A stretch of DNA of 22,358 nucleotides from an uncultured Coriobacteriaceae bacterium (GTDB lineage Bacteria; Actinomycetota; Coriobacteriia; Coriobacteriales; Eggerthellaceae): the NCBI GenBank assembly GCA_900539675.1, contig UQDJ01000028.1:1-22358 (forward strand), written 5' to 3'. Numbering within the stretch: position 1 is the stretch's first letter; the number at the start of each line of letters is the position of its first letter. The position numbers were made by a program, and so were the translations under genes. The notes beneath the pieces are model-generated. The model searched no databases, was not told the DNA's origin, and was given only the letters and a program-made list of their open reading frames with translations. Shown here in pieces: positions 1 through 6,787 of this stretch.

Positions 1-188
1 TCTACGTTTTCACGGTATTCAACTTGGAGTACAGCTATGAACACCTCCTGCTAATCTCCCCTATCACCTGGGTCATTACCGGCACATCAATGATCGTTCT
101 ATTCGTTATTGCCCGCAAGCGTTCCTATGCCAAGGCAAACAACTTCGGCCAGCGCACCAATAAAACAGCCAGCCAAGCCGCCAACTAA
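1..188 (+). CDS. C-terminal end of an integral membrane protein, possibly a MATE-family exporter (partial)
   Basis: An open frame enters from the left edge (first full codon at 3) and ends with TAA at 186-188. The 61 visible residues contain one hydrophobic segment (LLLISPITWVITGTSMIVLF, roughly residues 17-37) followed by a basic tail (ARKRSYAKANN) ending in KTASQAAN. One last transmembrane helix with a positively charged cytoplasmic tail is the usual end of a polytopic transporter. The 'PITWVITG' segment resembles the last helix of MATE multidrug/Na+ antiporters, but so little is visible that the family is a guess. The stop codon lies in an exact 10-bp tandem duplication. The HIT gene follows 69 bp later on the same strand. 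Confidence 0.6.
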   Translation, partial: YVFTVFNLEYSYEHLLLISPITWVITGTSMIVLFVIARKRSYAKANNFGQRTNKTASQAAN

Positions 189-199
189 GGCCAACTAAG
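180..199. repeat. Exact 10-bp tandem duplication over a stop codon
   Basis: The unit GCCAACTAAG occurs twice in a row (180-189 and 190-199). The first copy contains the TAA stop of the upstream membrane protein. It is one of a series of unrelated short tandem duplications found at gene ends in this window. Confidence 0.8.
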
Positions 200-257
200 C
201 AAAAGTAACGCGAACCGCTACAATAAAGAACGCATCACCACTACAGAAAGGGTCATC

Positions 258-629
258 ATGAAAAACGATTGCCTGTTTTGCAAAATTGTTGCGGGCGAAA
301 TTCCCTCAAAGAAGGTATATGAAGATGACATTTGTTATGCCTTTGATGATATTGAACCCGAAGCCCCTATTCACACGCTGATTGTTCCAAAGAAGCACTT
401 TGACAACTTGCAGGACAATGTACCGGTAGAAATCTTGGGTCATTTGCTTTCAGTTGTGCCTAAGGTTGCCAAGATTAAAGGCGTTGACGAATCTGGCTTC
501 CGCTGCGTTATCAACACTGGTCCCGACTCCGCTGCTACGGTAGCTCATCTGCACATTCATATGATGGGTGGCATTAAGATGGGTCGTGCAACGTTTGAAG
601 AATCCCAACGTTTACCTGAAAACAAATAA
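258..629 (+). CDS. HIT-family (histidine triad) nucleotide-binding hydrolase
   Basis: The product is 123 residues, the usual length of bacterial HINT-type proteins, which hydrolyse the phosphoramidate or anhydride bond of purine nucleoside monophosphate conjugates such as AMP-lysine. It starts with a CxxC pair (C5, C8) typical of the zinc-containing subgroup and has the triad H97-L-H99-I-H101 followed by MMGG. H101 or its neighbour would act as nucleophile by family analogy. The sequence before the triad, PDSAATVA, lacks the common GQxVxH glutamine. The start ATG is preceded by GAAAGGG with suitable spacing. TACAAT at 219-224 could be a -10 box, so the gene may have its own promoter in the 69-bp gap after the membrane protein. 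It ends about 140 bp before the terminator shared with the convergent helicase gene. Function in the cell is not predictable beyond nucleotide housekeeping. Confidence 0.93.
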   Translation: MKNDCLFCKIVAGEIPSKKVYEDDICYAFDDIEPEAPIHTLIVPKKHFDNLQDNVPVEILGHLLSVVPKVAKIKGVDESGFRCVINTGPDSAATVAHLHIHMMGGIKMGRATFEESQRLPENK

Positions 630-770
630 CAGCGCACAGCTACAGCGCAAAAAGCCAACCTAAGCGCTCTTACGCGCAAAATACGAGAAGATCGCGCCAG
701 CGCAAAACACGTTGAGCTTATCCCAGACACATGCTGCCCCTCGTGTTTTAAAACGCTTTAAAGCATCTCT

Positions 771-804
771 AAACGCCTTAATTAAACCTTTAATTAAGGC
801 GTTT
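771..804. terminator. Bidirectional hairpin terminator overlapping the end of pcrA
   Basis: A perfect 16-bp inverted repeat: AAACGCCTTAATTAAA at 771-786, CC at 787-788, and TTTAATTAAGGCGTTT at 789-804. On the + strand it is followed by TAGCTTT, on the - strand by AGAGATGC, so the T-rich ends belong mainly to the arms themselves. The right arm carries the last codons (K-R-L-N) and the TAA stop of the helicase gene on the - strand. It can stop transcripts of both the HIT gene and the helicase gene. Confidence 0.7.
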
Positions 805-3021
805 TAGCTTTGCGCGAAAACTGAGTGCACGCGTGGTAGGAAGCTTATCAAATTGCACGATATACGCCCGGCGTTCCCGATCAAGCTCGGCAATAGTTCC
901 TTCGCCAAACACGGAATGCACCACCCTATCGCCTTGAGAAAACTCGGGCGCTGTTGAAATATCGGCAATCCAGCGATCAGTGTGAGCATAGGCGGCTCGT
1001 GCCTGTTCAATTTGCAACTCTGAAGGTCTGTTGGAAAACTGCAAGGCTGCCGGATCAATTTCAAGAAGAAAACGCGACGGATAACGCGGCATGTTTTCAT
1101 GTCCCGTTCCTTCTGCTTCTGTCAAATACAGGCCATCCCGCGCACGCGTCAGCGCAACAAATGCCAAACGGCGCTCTTCTTCCATGCCTTCAAACGTGTT
1201 CGTTTTACGTGAAGGCAGAATTCCTTCCGACATCGAGCACAAAAACACATGAGGAAACTCGAGACCCTTGGCGGCATGAATGGTCATCAAACGAACGGTA
1301 TCAGCTGCATCGTCATGAGCATCCAAATTCGTCAGTAGCGCCACCTGAGACAAATACGCTTCGAGTGTTACCTCTTCGCCACAGGTTGTCTCAAATTCGT
1401 ATATTGACTGCTTGAGCTCCGCCAAATTATCTAAGCGCTCCTGCGAGCCTTCCGTGCGAAGCATTTTTTCGTAGCCGGACTCGTTTAGCAGCTTCGCCAA
1501 AACCTCTGACACAGGCCTTCCCTCATAATCGCTGTGGAATTGCTCTATCAGAGAAACAAAACTGCGCGCTTTGGTACCCTTAAACAGATCATCATCGAGC
1601 GTATCGCGAAGGGCCTGATACAACGAACAGTCCCGCTCAAGCGCCTTATCGCGCAAGAAGTTCATGCGTCGTTTACCCATATTCCGCTTGGGTATATTCA
1701 CCACCCGCGCGAACGACAAATCGTCCTGGTAGACGATCATGCGCAAATAGCTCAGCGCGTCTTTTACTTCTTTGCGGCCGGAAAATGGCACGCCGCTATA
1801 GAGCGCATGCGGAATATCCGCCTTCAAAAGCGCTTCTTCAATACTGCGCGAAGCGTAGTGGGCACGATACAAAACCGCTATGGCCTTATACGGAACACCT
1901 GATTGATAAAGCGATTGAATACCATGGACAATCCATTCGGATTCAGCCTGAGACGTTTTTGCATGGTGCCATACCGTAGGACCTGCACTGTTGGTACGAA
2001 TGGGGACTAACTCTTTTGGCATACGCTCTTTATTGTGTGAAATAAGCGAATTGGCCACTTCAAGCACCTGCGGCACCGAACGATAGTTTTCCAGCATCAT
2101 AACGGTATGAGTCCCCTGAAAGCGCTGATCGAAATCAAGCAGGTAGCGCACATTGGCACCGCGCCAGGTGTAGATGGTCTGATCCGGATCACCTACCACA
2201 AATAAATTGTGGTGGTAGGCCGATAACACTTCCACCAGCTGATAGGTAATAGCATCAATATCCTGAAATTCATCAACCATGATGTATTCAAGACGCTGCT
2301 GCCACTTCAAACGGACTTCAGCATTCTGCGCAAAGATGTAGAGCACAAAGACAATAAGATCGTTGTAATCAACGCCAAAGCATTTCTTCTCTTGATAGAG
2401 ATAACCATAAAAAATAATATCTTTTGCCGAGGTGGCGTCGAGATACTTCTGATGCAAGTCATCCAATGATAGGGACAGCATATCGTAATAGTACTCAGGA
2501 CGCTCAACCAGCTTCAGCATTTCTATCATGTCACGCGCCTGCGAAAAGGTCATATTACGCAGAGTGAGCCCACGCTCTTCATAGATAATGCGCAACATAT
2601 CATCGATATCGTTATCATCCAACACCAAAAAACTCTTGGGGTATTGAATTTCATGACTATCTTCACGAAGCACCGTTACGCAAAACCCGTGAAAGGTATT
2701 GATATAGCCCGTATCGTTGCCACCGGTCATTTGTTTAATACGACGGCGCATTTCATTGGCAGCTTTATTGGTAAACGTTGCACACAAAATATTGCCGGGC
2801 AGAATACCCAATTCATTTACCAAGTATGCAAAACGCTGAGTAAGCGTGCGGGTTTTACCCGTACCTGCACCAGCTATAACCCTCACATATCCTTCAGTTG
2901 TCAAAACTGCTTCGCGCTGAGCATCATTGAGCATGGCAAAAGCTTCGTCATAGTCAGAGTCATCTTGGCGAGAAAGTGCGGCATACGAGCTCAATGATGA
3001 ATTGTTGGATGATTCGTTCAT
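790..3021 (-). CDS. pcrA: UvrD/PcrA-type superfamily 1 ATP-dependent DNA helicase
   Basis: A 743-residue SF1A 3'-5' DNA helicase acting in nucleotide excision repair and in clearing recombinase or stalled polymerase from DNA. Numbering below is from an in-frame GTG two codons upstream. Visible motifs are Walker A GAGTGKT (residues 53-59), FTNKAANEMRRR (85-96, motif Ia), VDEFQDID (251-258, Walker B), VGDPDQTIYTWRGA (278-291, motif III), LMTIHAAKGLEFPHVFL (motif V) and ALTRARDGLYL (motif VI). The C-terminus (GDRVVHSVFGEGTI and after) matches the small Tudor-like domain of PcrA that contacts RNA polymerase in Bacillus. Length is close to PcrA (about 720-770). Start choice is uncertain: ATG at 3021 has AGG nine bases upstream, while the GTG at 3027 has a poorly spaced AGG. 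It stands alone, divergent from the thioesterase gene, and its last codons form part of a terminator hairpin. Confidence 0.95.
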   Translation of the reverse strand: MNESSNNSSLSSYAALSRQDDSDYDEAFAMLNDAQREAVLTTEGYVRVIAGAGTGKTRTLTQRFAYLVNELGILPGNILCATFTNKAANEMRRRIKQMTGGNDTGYINTFHGFCVTVLREDSHEIQYPKSFLVLDDNDIDDMLRIIYEERGLTLRNMTFSQARDMIEMLKLVERPEYYYDMLSLSLDDLHQKYLDATSAKDIIFYGYLYQEKKCFGVDYNDLIVFVLYIFAQNAEVRLKWQQRLEYIMVDEFQDIDAITYQLVEVLSAYHHNLFVVGDPDQTIYTWRGANVRYLLDFDQRFQGTHTVMMLENYRSVPQVLEVANSLISHNKERMPKELVPIRTNSAGPTVWHHAKTSQAESEWIVHGIQSLYQSGVPYKAIAVLYRAHYASRSIEEALLKADIPHALYSGVPFSGRKEVKDALSYLRMIVYQDDLSFARVVNIPKRNMGKRRMNFLRDKALERDCSLYQALRDTLDDDLFKGTKARSFVSLIEQFHSDYEGRPVSEVLAKLLNESGYEKMLRTEGSQERLDNLAELKQSIYEFETTCGEEVTLEAYLSQVALLTNLDAHDDAADTVRLMTIHAAKGLEFPHVFLCSMSEGILPSRKTNTFEGMEEERRLAFVALTRARDGLYLTEAEGTGHENMPRYPSRFLLEIDPAALQFSNRPSELQIEQARAAYAHTDRWIADISTAPEFSQGDRVVHSVFGEGTIAELDRERRAYIVQFDKLPTTRALSFRAKLKRLN

Positions 3022-3150
3022 AACCACCAGCCTATCACAACCCGTACATATGTTCTATTTCTCTTGCAATTATTCTTGATCACACGTCGGTTTCACTCAG
3101 CGCTAACCTTGATCAAACCCCGCTCAAACCATGAAATTTCGAGCTAATTA

Positions 3151-3180
3151 TTCAAGCGCCTGTATCGATTAACCTATAAC
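3151..3180 (+). promoter_or_regulatory. Candidate sigma-70-type promoter for the thioesterase gene
   Basis: TTCAAG (3151-3156) and TATAAC (3175-3180, five of six matches to TATAAT) are separated by 18 bp and lie 66 bp before the preferred ATG of the thioesterase gene. The -35 match is weak, so this is a suggestion from spacing and composition only. Confidence 0.35.
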
Positions 3181-3246
3181 TCAGTTAAGCTATCTAGCAC
3201 TAATAGAGACCGTCTAATGAATAATTCACCATCTGCGAGGCACACC

Positions 3247-3972
3247 ATGACCATAGGATATGAACAGACCTACCAACTCCGAACCGATGACTTTGATCGC
3301 TATTCACGCCTTCAGCCTGCTTCGGTTTTGGATGTGTTCCAAGATGTGGCTGGTGTCAGCGCAGAATTAACCCCTGGTATGACATGGCGAGAAATTACCG
3401 ATGCTGGGCTGGTATGGGTTGTTACCCGCATTAAATATGAGGTGCTAGATACGCCCAAACTTCACGAACAAGTTATCGCTCGCACCTGGCCTTTAGCCCC
3501 TAATCGTTTGGGATTCCAGCGTGATTACACGATCAAATCCCTTGATGGTCGTCTTCTTGTTCGCGGCAGTTCTGACTGGGTCATGATGGACATCAATACG
3601 CGCAGCTTCGCATCAAGCCTTGATTTCTATAAGGGTCCCTATGATTTCTCCACTGAAACCGCTTTCGACACCAAACTTCGCCGTATTCGACCTTTTAAGC
3701 CAACTGATGAAGGCAGAATTATTACTCCCGAATTCACCGATATAGATATCAACGGTCATGTCAATAACACACGCTACGCTTCCTATGTCATGAACACCTG
3801 GGTACCCAACGAAGACGAAGCCATTAAAACGTTCCAGATTGATTATCGTCATGAAATCCGCCCTGGCACAAGCATTCGCGTCCATATGCAGCACAAAGAT
3901 GGCGAGGTGAACTTCATGGGCATGAGCGCCGATGATGAACATATGTTTGCTGCCAAGATTGAATTGGCTTAA
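3247..3972 (+). CDS. Acyl-ACP thioesterase (FatA/FatB-like, double hot-dog fold)
   Basis: Releases free fatty acid from acyl-acyl carrier protein, setting chain length or recycling acyl-ACP in the cytoplasm. The product is 241 residues from ATG 3247, usual for bacterial members of PF01643. The first hot-dog half begins with a Y-x-L-R-x-x-D-x-D-x-x-x-R pattern (TYQLRTDDFDRYSRLQPASVL). The second half carries DIDINGHVNNTRYASYV, the conserved N-G-H-V-N-N segment with the Asn/His proposed to be catalytic in plant FatA/FatB. I prefer ATG 3247 because GAGG lies six bases upstream; an in-frame ATG at 3217 would add ten residues but has no clear ribosome site. The gene is alone between two divergent/convergent neighbours. 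Its transcript probably ends at the hairpin at 4050-4079, inside the convergent carrier gene. Confidence 0.9.
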   Translation: MTIGYEQTYQLRTDDFDRYSRLQPASVLDVFQDVAGVSAELTPGMTWREITDAGLVWVVTRIKYEVLDTPKLHEQVIARTWPLAPNRLGFQRDYTIKSLDGRLLVRGSSDWVMMDINTRSFASSLDFYKGPYDFSTETAFDTKLRRIRPFKPTDEGRIITPEFTDIDINGHVNNTRYASYVMNTWVPNEDEAIKTFQIDYRHEIRPGTSIRVHMQHKDGEVNFMGMSADDEHMFAAKIELA

Positions 3973-4001
3973 TCGCAGCAAACAGGATCATCGCACCCAT
4001 T

Positions 4002-4054
4002 GCGCTCAACGATTGCCCTCAGCACTCACCCTCAGCACCCACCCTCAACGCTCG
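4002..4054. repeat. 13-bp tandem repeat crossing the stop codon of the convergent carrier gene
   Basis: Units CCCTCAGCACTCA (4016-4028), CCCTCAGCACCCA (4029-4041) and CCCTCAACGCTCG (4042-4054) follow a related 14-bp unit GCGCTCAACGATTG (4002-4015). The - strand stop codon of the carrier gene (4032-4034) sits in the third unit, so the last six residues of that protein (SVEGGC) come from the array. Confidence 0.75.
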
Positions 4055-5378
4055 CTTGATGATCTTTCATTAAGCGAGCTTTCTTAAACTCTAAGCGCTG
4101 ACTCAGAGCTTTGCCGATCAACACCAGAACAATGCCCACCAAGGCCATAACACCTGCCACCGTAAACGACGGAACATAGGTGCCTGCGCTTTCCACTGCA
4201 TACGATGCCACCATCGGCCCAATAAACGAGGCAACGGTATAGCCGGGATATACAAACGAATAATTCTGGCCAAAGTTTTCTGACCCAAAAGAATCACCCA
4301 CAATAGCCGGCACAATAGTCATCGTGCCGCCAAAGCATGCTCCAACCAAACTCACCGAAATCAAAAAGGAAGCAAACGAAGTAGCCTGCCCCAAAATAAA
4401 CAGCATAACGACCGCATTAAGGGCAAGAGCGATAACCAACGTATTGTAGCGGCCAAGCCTATCCGATACCGCACCAAAAACAAACCGACCCAAACAACTG
4501 CCCAGCGCCATGACGCTCACCATAATAGCGCCCTCAGAAGCGTTGAGATGAGCTAGTTCCTGACCAATAGTGGACGCGTGCCCAGTAACCATCAAACCGC
4601 TGGTAGATGCCACAAAGAAAATAGCGAATAGAAGATAGTAAAGAGGCTCTTTGAACATTTGACGGGATGTAAAGTTGTATTCTGGCGTCGCACCATAATC
4701 GCTCACATCAACAGCTGATTCATTTGACCCGACAGCCTCTTCATGCTGAGTGTTAGACAAGCGGCCGGCTTGAGCGCCTGGGGTCCACCCGGCAGGCGGA
4801 ACGTAGAGCATCCAGGAAAAGCCAACATAGATAACCAGCCACACGATGCCCACAATATGGAAGGCCATCTGAACGCCAAACGATTCAATTAAATAATTAC
4901 CTGCTGGGGCAAAAAATGCCGGCCCAATACCAATTGCTCCAATACAAATACCATTAGCAAAACCACGTTTATCGGGAAACCACTTCGTCACCACCGCAAC
5001 AATGGTGTTGTACAGCAGCCCATTACCAACACCGGCACAGCCGCTGTAAAACAAGAACAGCATAGGCAGGTTTTCTGCTAAACCTGAACAAAACCATCCA
5101 ATGCCAAAGAGCACACCAGCAGCCATCACAATGAAACGTGGCTGAACTTTATGCTGCAACCACCCAGCCAACATACTGGAAAAACATGACGCCAGCAAAA
5201 ACAGCGAATAGATCATCGAAACTTCTGAAGTGGTGAAGCCATATTCGCTCATCAAAGGCTTATTAAAAATGCTCCACATATAAATGGCGCCCGTGCCTAA
5301 AACCGTAAACGCGCCCGCAGCAAGAATCACATTGCGAGATAACATGTGCCCTGATAAGCCGGTTTTCCCCTCCGCCAT
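4032..5378 (-). CDS. Major facilitator superfamily transporter, OFA (oxalate/formate antiporter-like) family
   Basis: A 448-residue inner-membrane carrier with 12 predicted helices in two six-helix halves and a cytoplasmic loop of roughly 40 residues (about 200-240, acidic and polar). Signs of the OFA family are GAIYMWSIFNKPL in helix 1, LAGWLQHKVQPR (loop 2-3 signature region) and KWFPDKRGFANGICIGAIGIG in helix 5. The second half repeats the pattern with FGAVSDRLGRYN. OFA members exchange small carboxylates (oxalate, formate and others); the substrate here cannot be told. ATG 5378 is preceded by AGAGGGGG six bases upstream. The 5' leader is built of 36-bp tandem repeats, each carrying a similar purine-rich motif. 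The gene lies 434 bp downstream of the DJ-1 gene. The last codons overlap a 13-bp repeat and the thioesterase terminator. Confidence 0.9.
   Translation of the reverse strand: MAEGKTGLSGHMLSRNVILAAGAFTVLGTGAIYMWSIFNKPLMSEYGFTTSEVSMIYSLFLLASCFSSMLAGWLQHKVQPRFIVMAAGVLFGIGWFCSGLAENLPMLFLFYSGCAGVGNGLLYNTIVAVVTKWFPDKRGFANGICIGAIGIGPAFFAPAGNYLIESFGVQMAFHIVGIVWLVIYVGFSWMLYVPPAGWTPGAQAGRLSNTQHEEAVGSNESAVDVSDYGATPEYNFTSRQMFKEPLYYLLFAIFFVASTSGLMVTGHASTIGQELAHLNASEGAIMVSVMALGSCLGRFVFGAVSDRLGRYNTLVIALALNAVVMLFILGQATSFASFLISVSLVGACFGGTMTIVPAIVGDSFGSENFGQNYSFVYPGYTVASFIGPMVASYAVESAGTYVPSFTVAGVMALVGIVLVLIGKALSQRLEFKKARLMKDHQASVEGGC
4050..4079 (+). terminator. Rho-independent terminator for the thioesterase gene, inside the carrier coding sequence
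   Basis: GCTCGCTTGATGA (4050-4062) pairs with TCATTAAGCGAGC (4067-4079) around a TCTT loop, with one G-U pair, and is followed on the + strand by TTTCTT. It lies within codons near the C-terminus of the convergent carrier gene. There is no T-run on the - strand side, so it should act on the thioesterase transcript only. Confidence 0.72.
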
Positions 5379-5380
5379 GA

Positions 5381-5515
5381 TGACCCCCTCTAAAGTATGC
5401 CCCCTTTAGGGAAGCGTGACCCCTCTAAAAGTATGTTCCCTTTAGGCAAACATGTCTCTTCTGAAAGCATGCCCCCTTTAAGAAAACAGACCCCTCTGAA
5501 AACAGTCCCCCAACA
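5381..5515. repeat. About 3.7 degenerate 36-bp tandem repeats forming the 5' leader of the carrier gene
   Basis: Three full units begin at 5381, 5417 and 5453, and a partial fourth begins at 5489. On the + strand each opens with TGACCCCTCT or a variant and continues with TAAAG-TATG-CCCC-TTTAG. Within a unit, CTAAAG and CTTTAG are complementary, so each copy can form a small hairpin in the leader RNA. On the - (mRNA) strand each unit ends with a purine run resembling AGAGGGGTCA, and the copy nearest the gene supplies the actual ribosome-binding site. There are no unique spacers between units, so this is not CRISPR. Confidence 0.8.
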
Positions 5516-5532
5516 TGTTTTCAGTTCATTTC

Positions 5533-5538
5533 ATTGTA
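5533..5538 (-). promoter_or_regulatory. Candidate -10 box for the carrier gene
   Basis: Read on the - strand this is TACAAT (five of six to consensus). Transcription would start near 5526, just upstream of the 36-bp repeat leader. No convincing -35 box is seen at the right distance. Confidence 0.3.
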
Positions 5539-5608
5539 AAGCTCTTCATGCATAAATACGAAGCGGGATCAATTATCTGCTGCCCTTCTAACGGTGCATA
5601 TAAACCAA

Positions 5609-5636
5609 GCAAGGCCCGGGATAACCCGAGCCTTGC
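5609..5636 (-). terminator. Strong hairpin downstream of the DJ-1 gene, probable terminator
   Basis: GCAAGGC (5609-5615) pairs with GCCTTGC (5630-5636), and CGGG (5617-5620) with CCCG (5625-5628), around an ATAA loop, with one C/A mismatch. On the - strand the hairpin is followed by TTGGTTTATA, a weak T tract. It would end DJ-1 transcripts before the carrier promoter. Confidence 0.5.
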
Positions 5637-5642
5637 AGGGCA

Positions 5643-5713
5643 GTGTATCTAAAAGTTGTGCATCTAAAGCTGTGCATTTAGAGTTTTACATCTAGAGCTT
5701 TATATCTAGGGCT
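5643..5713. repeat. Five 14-bp degenerate tandem repeats in the DJ-1 3' region
   Basis: Units are GTGTATCTAAAAGTT (15 bp, 5643-5657), GTGCATCTAAAGCT (5658-5671), GTGCATTTAGAGTT (5672-5685), TTACATCTAGAGCT (5686-5699) and TTATATCTAGGGCT (5700-5713). All share an ATCTARAG-like core. With the 36-bp array and the 15-bp duplication nearby, most of the 434-bp gap between the two genes is repetitive or folded; I see no gene in it. Confidence 0.8.
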
Positions 5714-5777
5714 TAGTATCCAATTGATACTTCCGTTAGAGATCTGAAGCATTGTGAGCCTGGTACCAAAAGGGCCG

Positions 5778-5807
5778 CAACGGATTAAACGCCAACGGAT
5801 TAAACGC
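5778..5807. repeat. Exact 15-bp tandem duplication just after the DJ-1 stop codon
   Basis: CAACGGATTAAACGC occurs at 5778-5792 and again, identical, at 5793-5807, five bases from the - strand stop codon that ends at 5813. Confidence 0.85.
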
Positions 5808-5812
5808 ACCGC

Positions 5813-6391
5813 TTAAATCTCAATCTTGGCACCCATCAGTTCAGCAAAGGCACGGCAGATTGCGGTATTGCCAGGCCAAGCAGGGCTGGTGACCAAATTG
5901 CGATCAACCACTACCTGATCGGCGTCAACTTCGACGTATTCACCGCCAGCAAGGTCAATATCAGGACCTACTGCAGCATAGGCGGTTGCCTTATAACCTT
6001 CCAGTACCCCAGCAGCCGTAAGCACCTGCGGACCGTGACAGATTGCCGCAACAGGCTTTTGAGCAGCGAAGAATTCGCGCACTATTTCAAGCACGCGAGG
6101 ATAGAGGCGGATATATTCCGGCGCACGACCGCCAACAATAAACAGGCCCTCATAATCTTCGGTTTGTACTTCATCAAAGGTTGCTGTTAAAGCAAAATTA
6201 TGACCGCGCAGCTCGGTGTAAGTCTGTTCGCCTAGAAAGTCATGAACTGCGGTAGCAATAGTTTCACCTGCTACCTTATCAGGACATACAGCGTCTACCT
6301 GATAGCCCAGCATAGAAAGCGCCTGATAGGGCACCATAGTTTCGTAGTCTTCTGCAAAATCCCCGCAGAACAGAAGTACCTTCTTTGTCAT
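5813..6391 (-). CDS. DJ-1/PfpI family protein (glutamine-amidotransferase-like fold)
   Basis: A 192-residue cytoplasmic protein. Numbering below is from an in-frame TTG two codons upstream. The nucleophile elbow AAICHGPQ has C120-H121, and the helper glutamate is E19 in EDYE, as in PfpI/YhbO and DJ-1 relatives. GGRAPEYIR (89-97) is the usual oxyanion-side loop. Family members act as stress chaperones, deglycases or glyoxalases, or peptidases; which applies here is open. Start choice: AGGAGGGG is seven bases upstream of ATG 6391, while a TTG at 6397 would directly abut that site, so ATG is preferred. The leader holds an inverted repeat (6421-6442). Downstream come an exact 15-bp duplication, a 14-bp repeat array and a hairpin, then the carrier gene on the same strand. 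No functional link to the carrier is evident. Confidence 0.9.
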   Translation of the reverse strand: MTKKVLLFCGDFAEDYETMVPYQALSMLGYQVDAVCPDKVAGETIATAVHDFLGEQTYTELRGHNFALTATFDEVQTEDYEGLFIVGGRAPEYIRLYPRVLEIVREFFAAQKPVAAICHGPQVLTAAGVLEGYKATAYAAVGPDIDLAGGEYVEVDADQVVVDRNLVTSPAWPGNTAICRAFAELMGAKIEI

Positions 6392-6420
6392 TTGCAACCC
6401 CTCCTAAGGTGTTGTGATAC

Positions 6421-6442
6421 TAAGTTCTCTTTTGCGAACTTA
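6421..6442. promoter_or_regulatory. Inverted repeat in the DJ-1 upstream region
   Basis: TAAGTTC (6421-6427) and GAACTTA (6436-6442) are perfect inverted 7-mers with an 8-bp centre, starting about 30 bp upstream of the DJ-1 ATG. It could be an operator or a leader hairpin. The rest of the 396-bp gap up to the GntR gene holds a small CATCC/GGATG hairpin near 6495-6511, a promoter and a palindrome (listed separately). Confidence 0.4.
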
Positions 6443-6650
6443 TTTGTTTTAGTCTATCAAGATTTGAACACGTTCATTTTATGGATCCTATTCCATCCTG
6501 CTAAAGGATGTTTCTCGTAGGTGAGTGCCCACTTAGGGTCTTCTTTTCCCAAAACACCAGTCAACAACTGCAATCAAAAAGCTGCTCTGGCGCTCTGGTT
6601 AACAAACAAGCCGAAATATCGGGATAGCTAATCTCTTGCACAAGTACATC

Positions 6651-6680
6651 TTGCACAGGTGTGTATAGTGTGTATATACT
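6651..6680 (+). promoter_or_regulatory. Candidate promoter of the GntR-ABC operon, built on duplicated sequence
   Basis: TTGCAC (6651-6656) and TATACT (6675-6680) are 18 bp apart. The spacer and -10 lie in an exact 9-bp tandem duplication, GTGTGTATA at 6659-6667 and 6668-6676. The -35 region is also duplicated: TCTTGCACA occurs twice about 15 bp apart (near 6635 and 6650). The GTATATAC palindrome at the -10 box is a possible site for the operon's own YtrA-type repressor. Confidence 0.45.
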
Positions 6681-6744
6681 GTATCTATCATGATATAAAC
6701 ACTGAAGTCATGAAGCTGTGCACACCTCATGTTTTCAGTGGCCG

Positions 6745-6758
6745 ATGCAACGTTGCAT
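6745..6758. promoter_or_regulatory. Perfect 14-bp palindrome in the GntR leader
   Basis: ATGCAACGTTGCAT reads the same on both strands and lies 13 bp before the AGGAGG ribosome site of the GntR gene and about 65 bp after the candidate -10 box. A symmetrical site here suits binding by a dimeric regulator, perhaps the GntR protein itself. Confidence 0.45.
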
Positions 6759-6787
6759 TACCCAACAAAAAGGAGGACTTAAGCGCA

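Noticed and set aside
630..770. GCGCA-rich stretch after the HIT gene as another tandem repeat
   Set aside because: CAGCGCA occurs twice 13 bp apart and similar pieces recur, but the match outside the 7-mers is too poor to call a repeat unit.
954..1415. 153-codon open frame antisense to the helicase
   Set aside because: It lies entirely within the pcrA gene, which has all helicase motifs; its translation has no recognisable domain and no ribosome site.
5381..5515. 36-bp repeats as a CRISPR array
   Set aside because: The repeat length is in the CRISPR range, but the copies are directly adjacent and degenerate, with no unique spacers and no cas genes nearby.
6659..6787. Longer N-terminus for the GntR regulator, beginning in the promoter region
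   Set aside because: AGGAGG lies just before GTG 6788, the family normally begins at that point, and the extra 43 residues would be read from promoter and palindrome sequence.
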